Shown: positions 63,720-64,000 of the stretch, one piece after another
How the letters are laid out: every line of letters begins with the position of its first letter
Position numbering within the stretch: position 1 is the stretch's first letter
Assembly: GCF_041080815.1 (NCBI RefSeq)
Contig: NZ_CP160205.1
Span: 3,658,001-3,722,000, forward strand
DNA: 64,000 nt
DNA from: Mucilaginibacter yixingensis
GTDB taxonomy: Bacteria; Bacteroidota; Bacteroidia; Sphingobacteriales; Sphingobacteriaceae
Reading direction: 5' to 3'
Notes under the pieces: generated by a model
Database searches by the model: none
What the model was told of the DNA's origin: nothing
The model's input: the letters and a program-made list of their open reading frames with translations, nothing else
Program-made: the position numbers and the translations under genes

Positions 63720-63797
63720 GGGTGCAAATTAACATATAGGGGGCGAAACATCAAAGGGGAAATGCCTCATCTAAATCCTCTTGCAATTTATGCTTGA

Positions 63798-63951
63798 ACA
63801 TGCCGCTCCTATGGAGCTCTATTTTGTTTAAGATGTAGGCTATTAACATTTCGCTCCTAACGGAGCTATAGTGCAGACCTAGTCCCAGAGGGACGATATG
63901 TTAATAGCAAGCCGTTACCAATGGTAACTGAGCTCAGTAGGAGCGGCATGT
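63798..63951. repeat. Nested palindromic REP-like element
   Basis: Outer arms of 22 bases with two mismatches (63798-63819, 63930-63951; ACATGCCGCTCCTA/TAGGAGCGGCATGT perfect). Inside, CTATTAACAT (63840-63849) pairs with ATGTTAATAG (63898-63907), and within that lie hairpins GCTCC-TAAC-GGAGC and GTCCC-AGA-GGGAC. The layers form one symmetric cruciform of about 154 bases, of the kind associated with REP-linked Y1 transposases. No transposase gene is in the window. Confidence 0.65.
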
Positions 63952-64000
63952 GAAAACATCTACTGTCTGATCATGGGCTATTACTTTTCGGAAAGGAGTT

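Overview
The window comes from a Bacteroidota genome, most likely family Sphingobacteriaceae (Mucilaginibacter/Pedobacter type). This is judged from the SusC/SusD pair, the many secreted glycoside hydrolases with signal peptides, TlpA-type secreted thioredoxins, a LacI regulator paired with a SusC/SusD locus, and AT-rich leaders without strong Shine-Dalgarno sequences. I see no rRNA, tRNA, CRISPR array, phage gene or transposase gene. The genus is an inference from style, not from a marker gene.

Layout. 0-6 kb (minus strand): a GH63/GH37-clan hydrolase, a GH2 hydrolase and the start of another secreted protein form an operon. Upstream lies a single-pass membrane protein with a cytoplasmic HTH-like domain, a candidate local sensor. 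6-12.5 kb: a molybdenum island made of a large molybdopterin oxidoreductase fused to a NirB-type diaphorase, a TonB-dependent receptor with a near-consensus ModE operator just before its start codon, and a one-domain ModE. 12.7-14 kb: a zinc-ribbon protein and an aquaporin. 14-40 kb: a large glycan-utilisation region. Its parts are a GH89 alpha-N-acetylglucosaminidase, an SSS symporter, a NagX/HGSNAT-like membrane protein, SusD, SusC, a myo-inositol oxygenase, a divergent LacI regulator, two translationally coupled GH28-GH92 pairs, a GH2 beta-galactosidase and a third GH28. LacI-type palindromes lie in front of three of these transcription units.

40-46.3 kb (plus strand): a compact cluster of a secreted thioredoxin-fold protein, a lipoprotein, three tandem paralogous secreted six-cysteine proteins with CX3C pairs, an O-antigen-ligase-like membrane protein with a C-terminal repeat region, and a TlpA-type thioredoxin. 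I know of no described system with this composition. 46.4-49.5 kb (minus): a stand-alone LytTR DNA-binding protein, a lipoprotein and a transglutaminase-like lipoprotein. 50-56 kb: a secreted protein, a PL1 pectate lyase, two RibD/DHFR-like proteins, and three minus-strand genes including a GH-A-type TIM-barrel protein. 56-64 kb (minus): a complete heavy-metal efflux operon (response regulator, kinase, CzcC, CzcB, CzcA), then a nested palindromic REP-like element at the right edge.

How the parts may work together. The 14-40 kb genes would bind, import and break down a glycan containing alpha-GlcNAc, mannose, galacturonate and beta-galactose. The myo-inositol oxygenase co-directional with susCD suggests an inositol-linked glycan (plant GIPC headgroup or GPI-like) as one target; this is inference. 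The molybdenum island suggests outer-membrane uptake of a molybdenum species under ModE control. The 40-46 kb cluster suggests disulfide-stabilised secreted proteins made together with their own redox partners and possibly glycosylated. At least three kinds of dispersed intergenic repeat occur between the operons.
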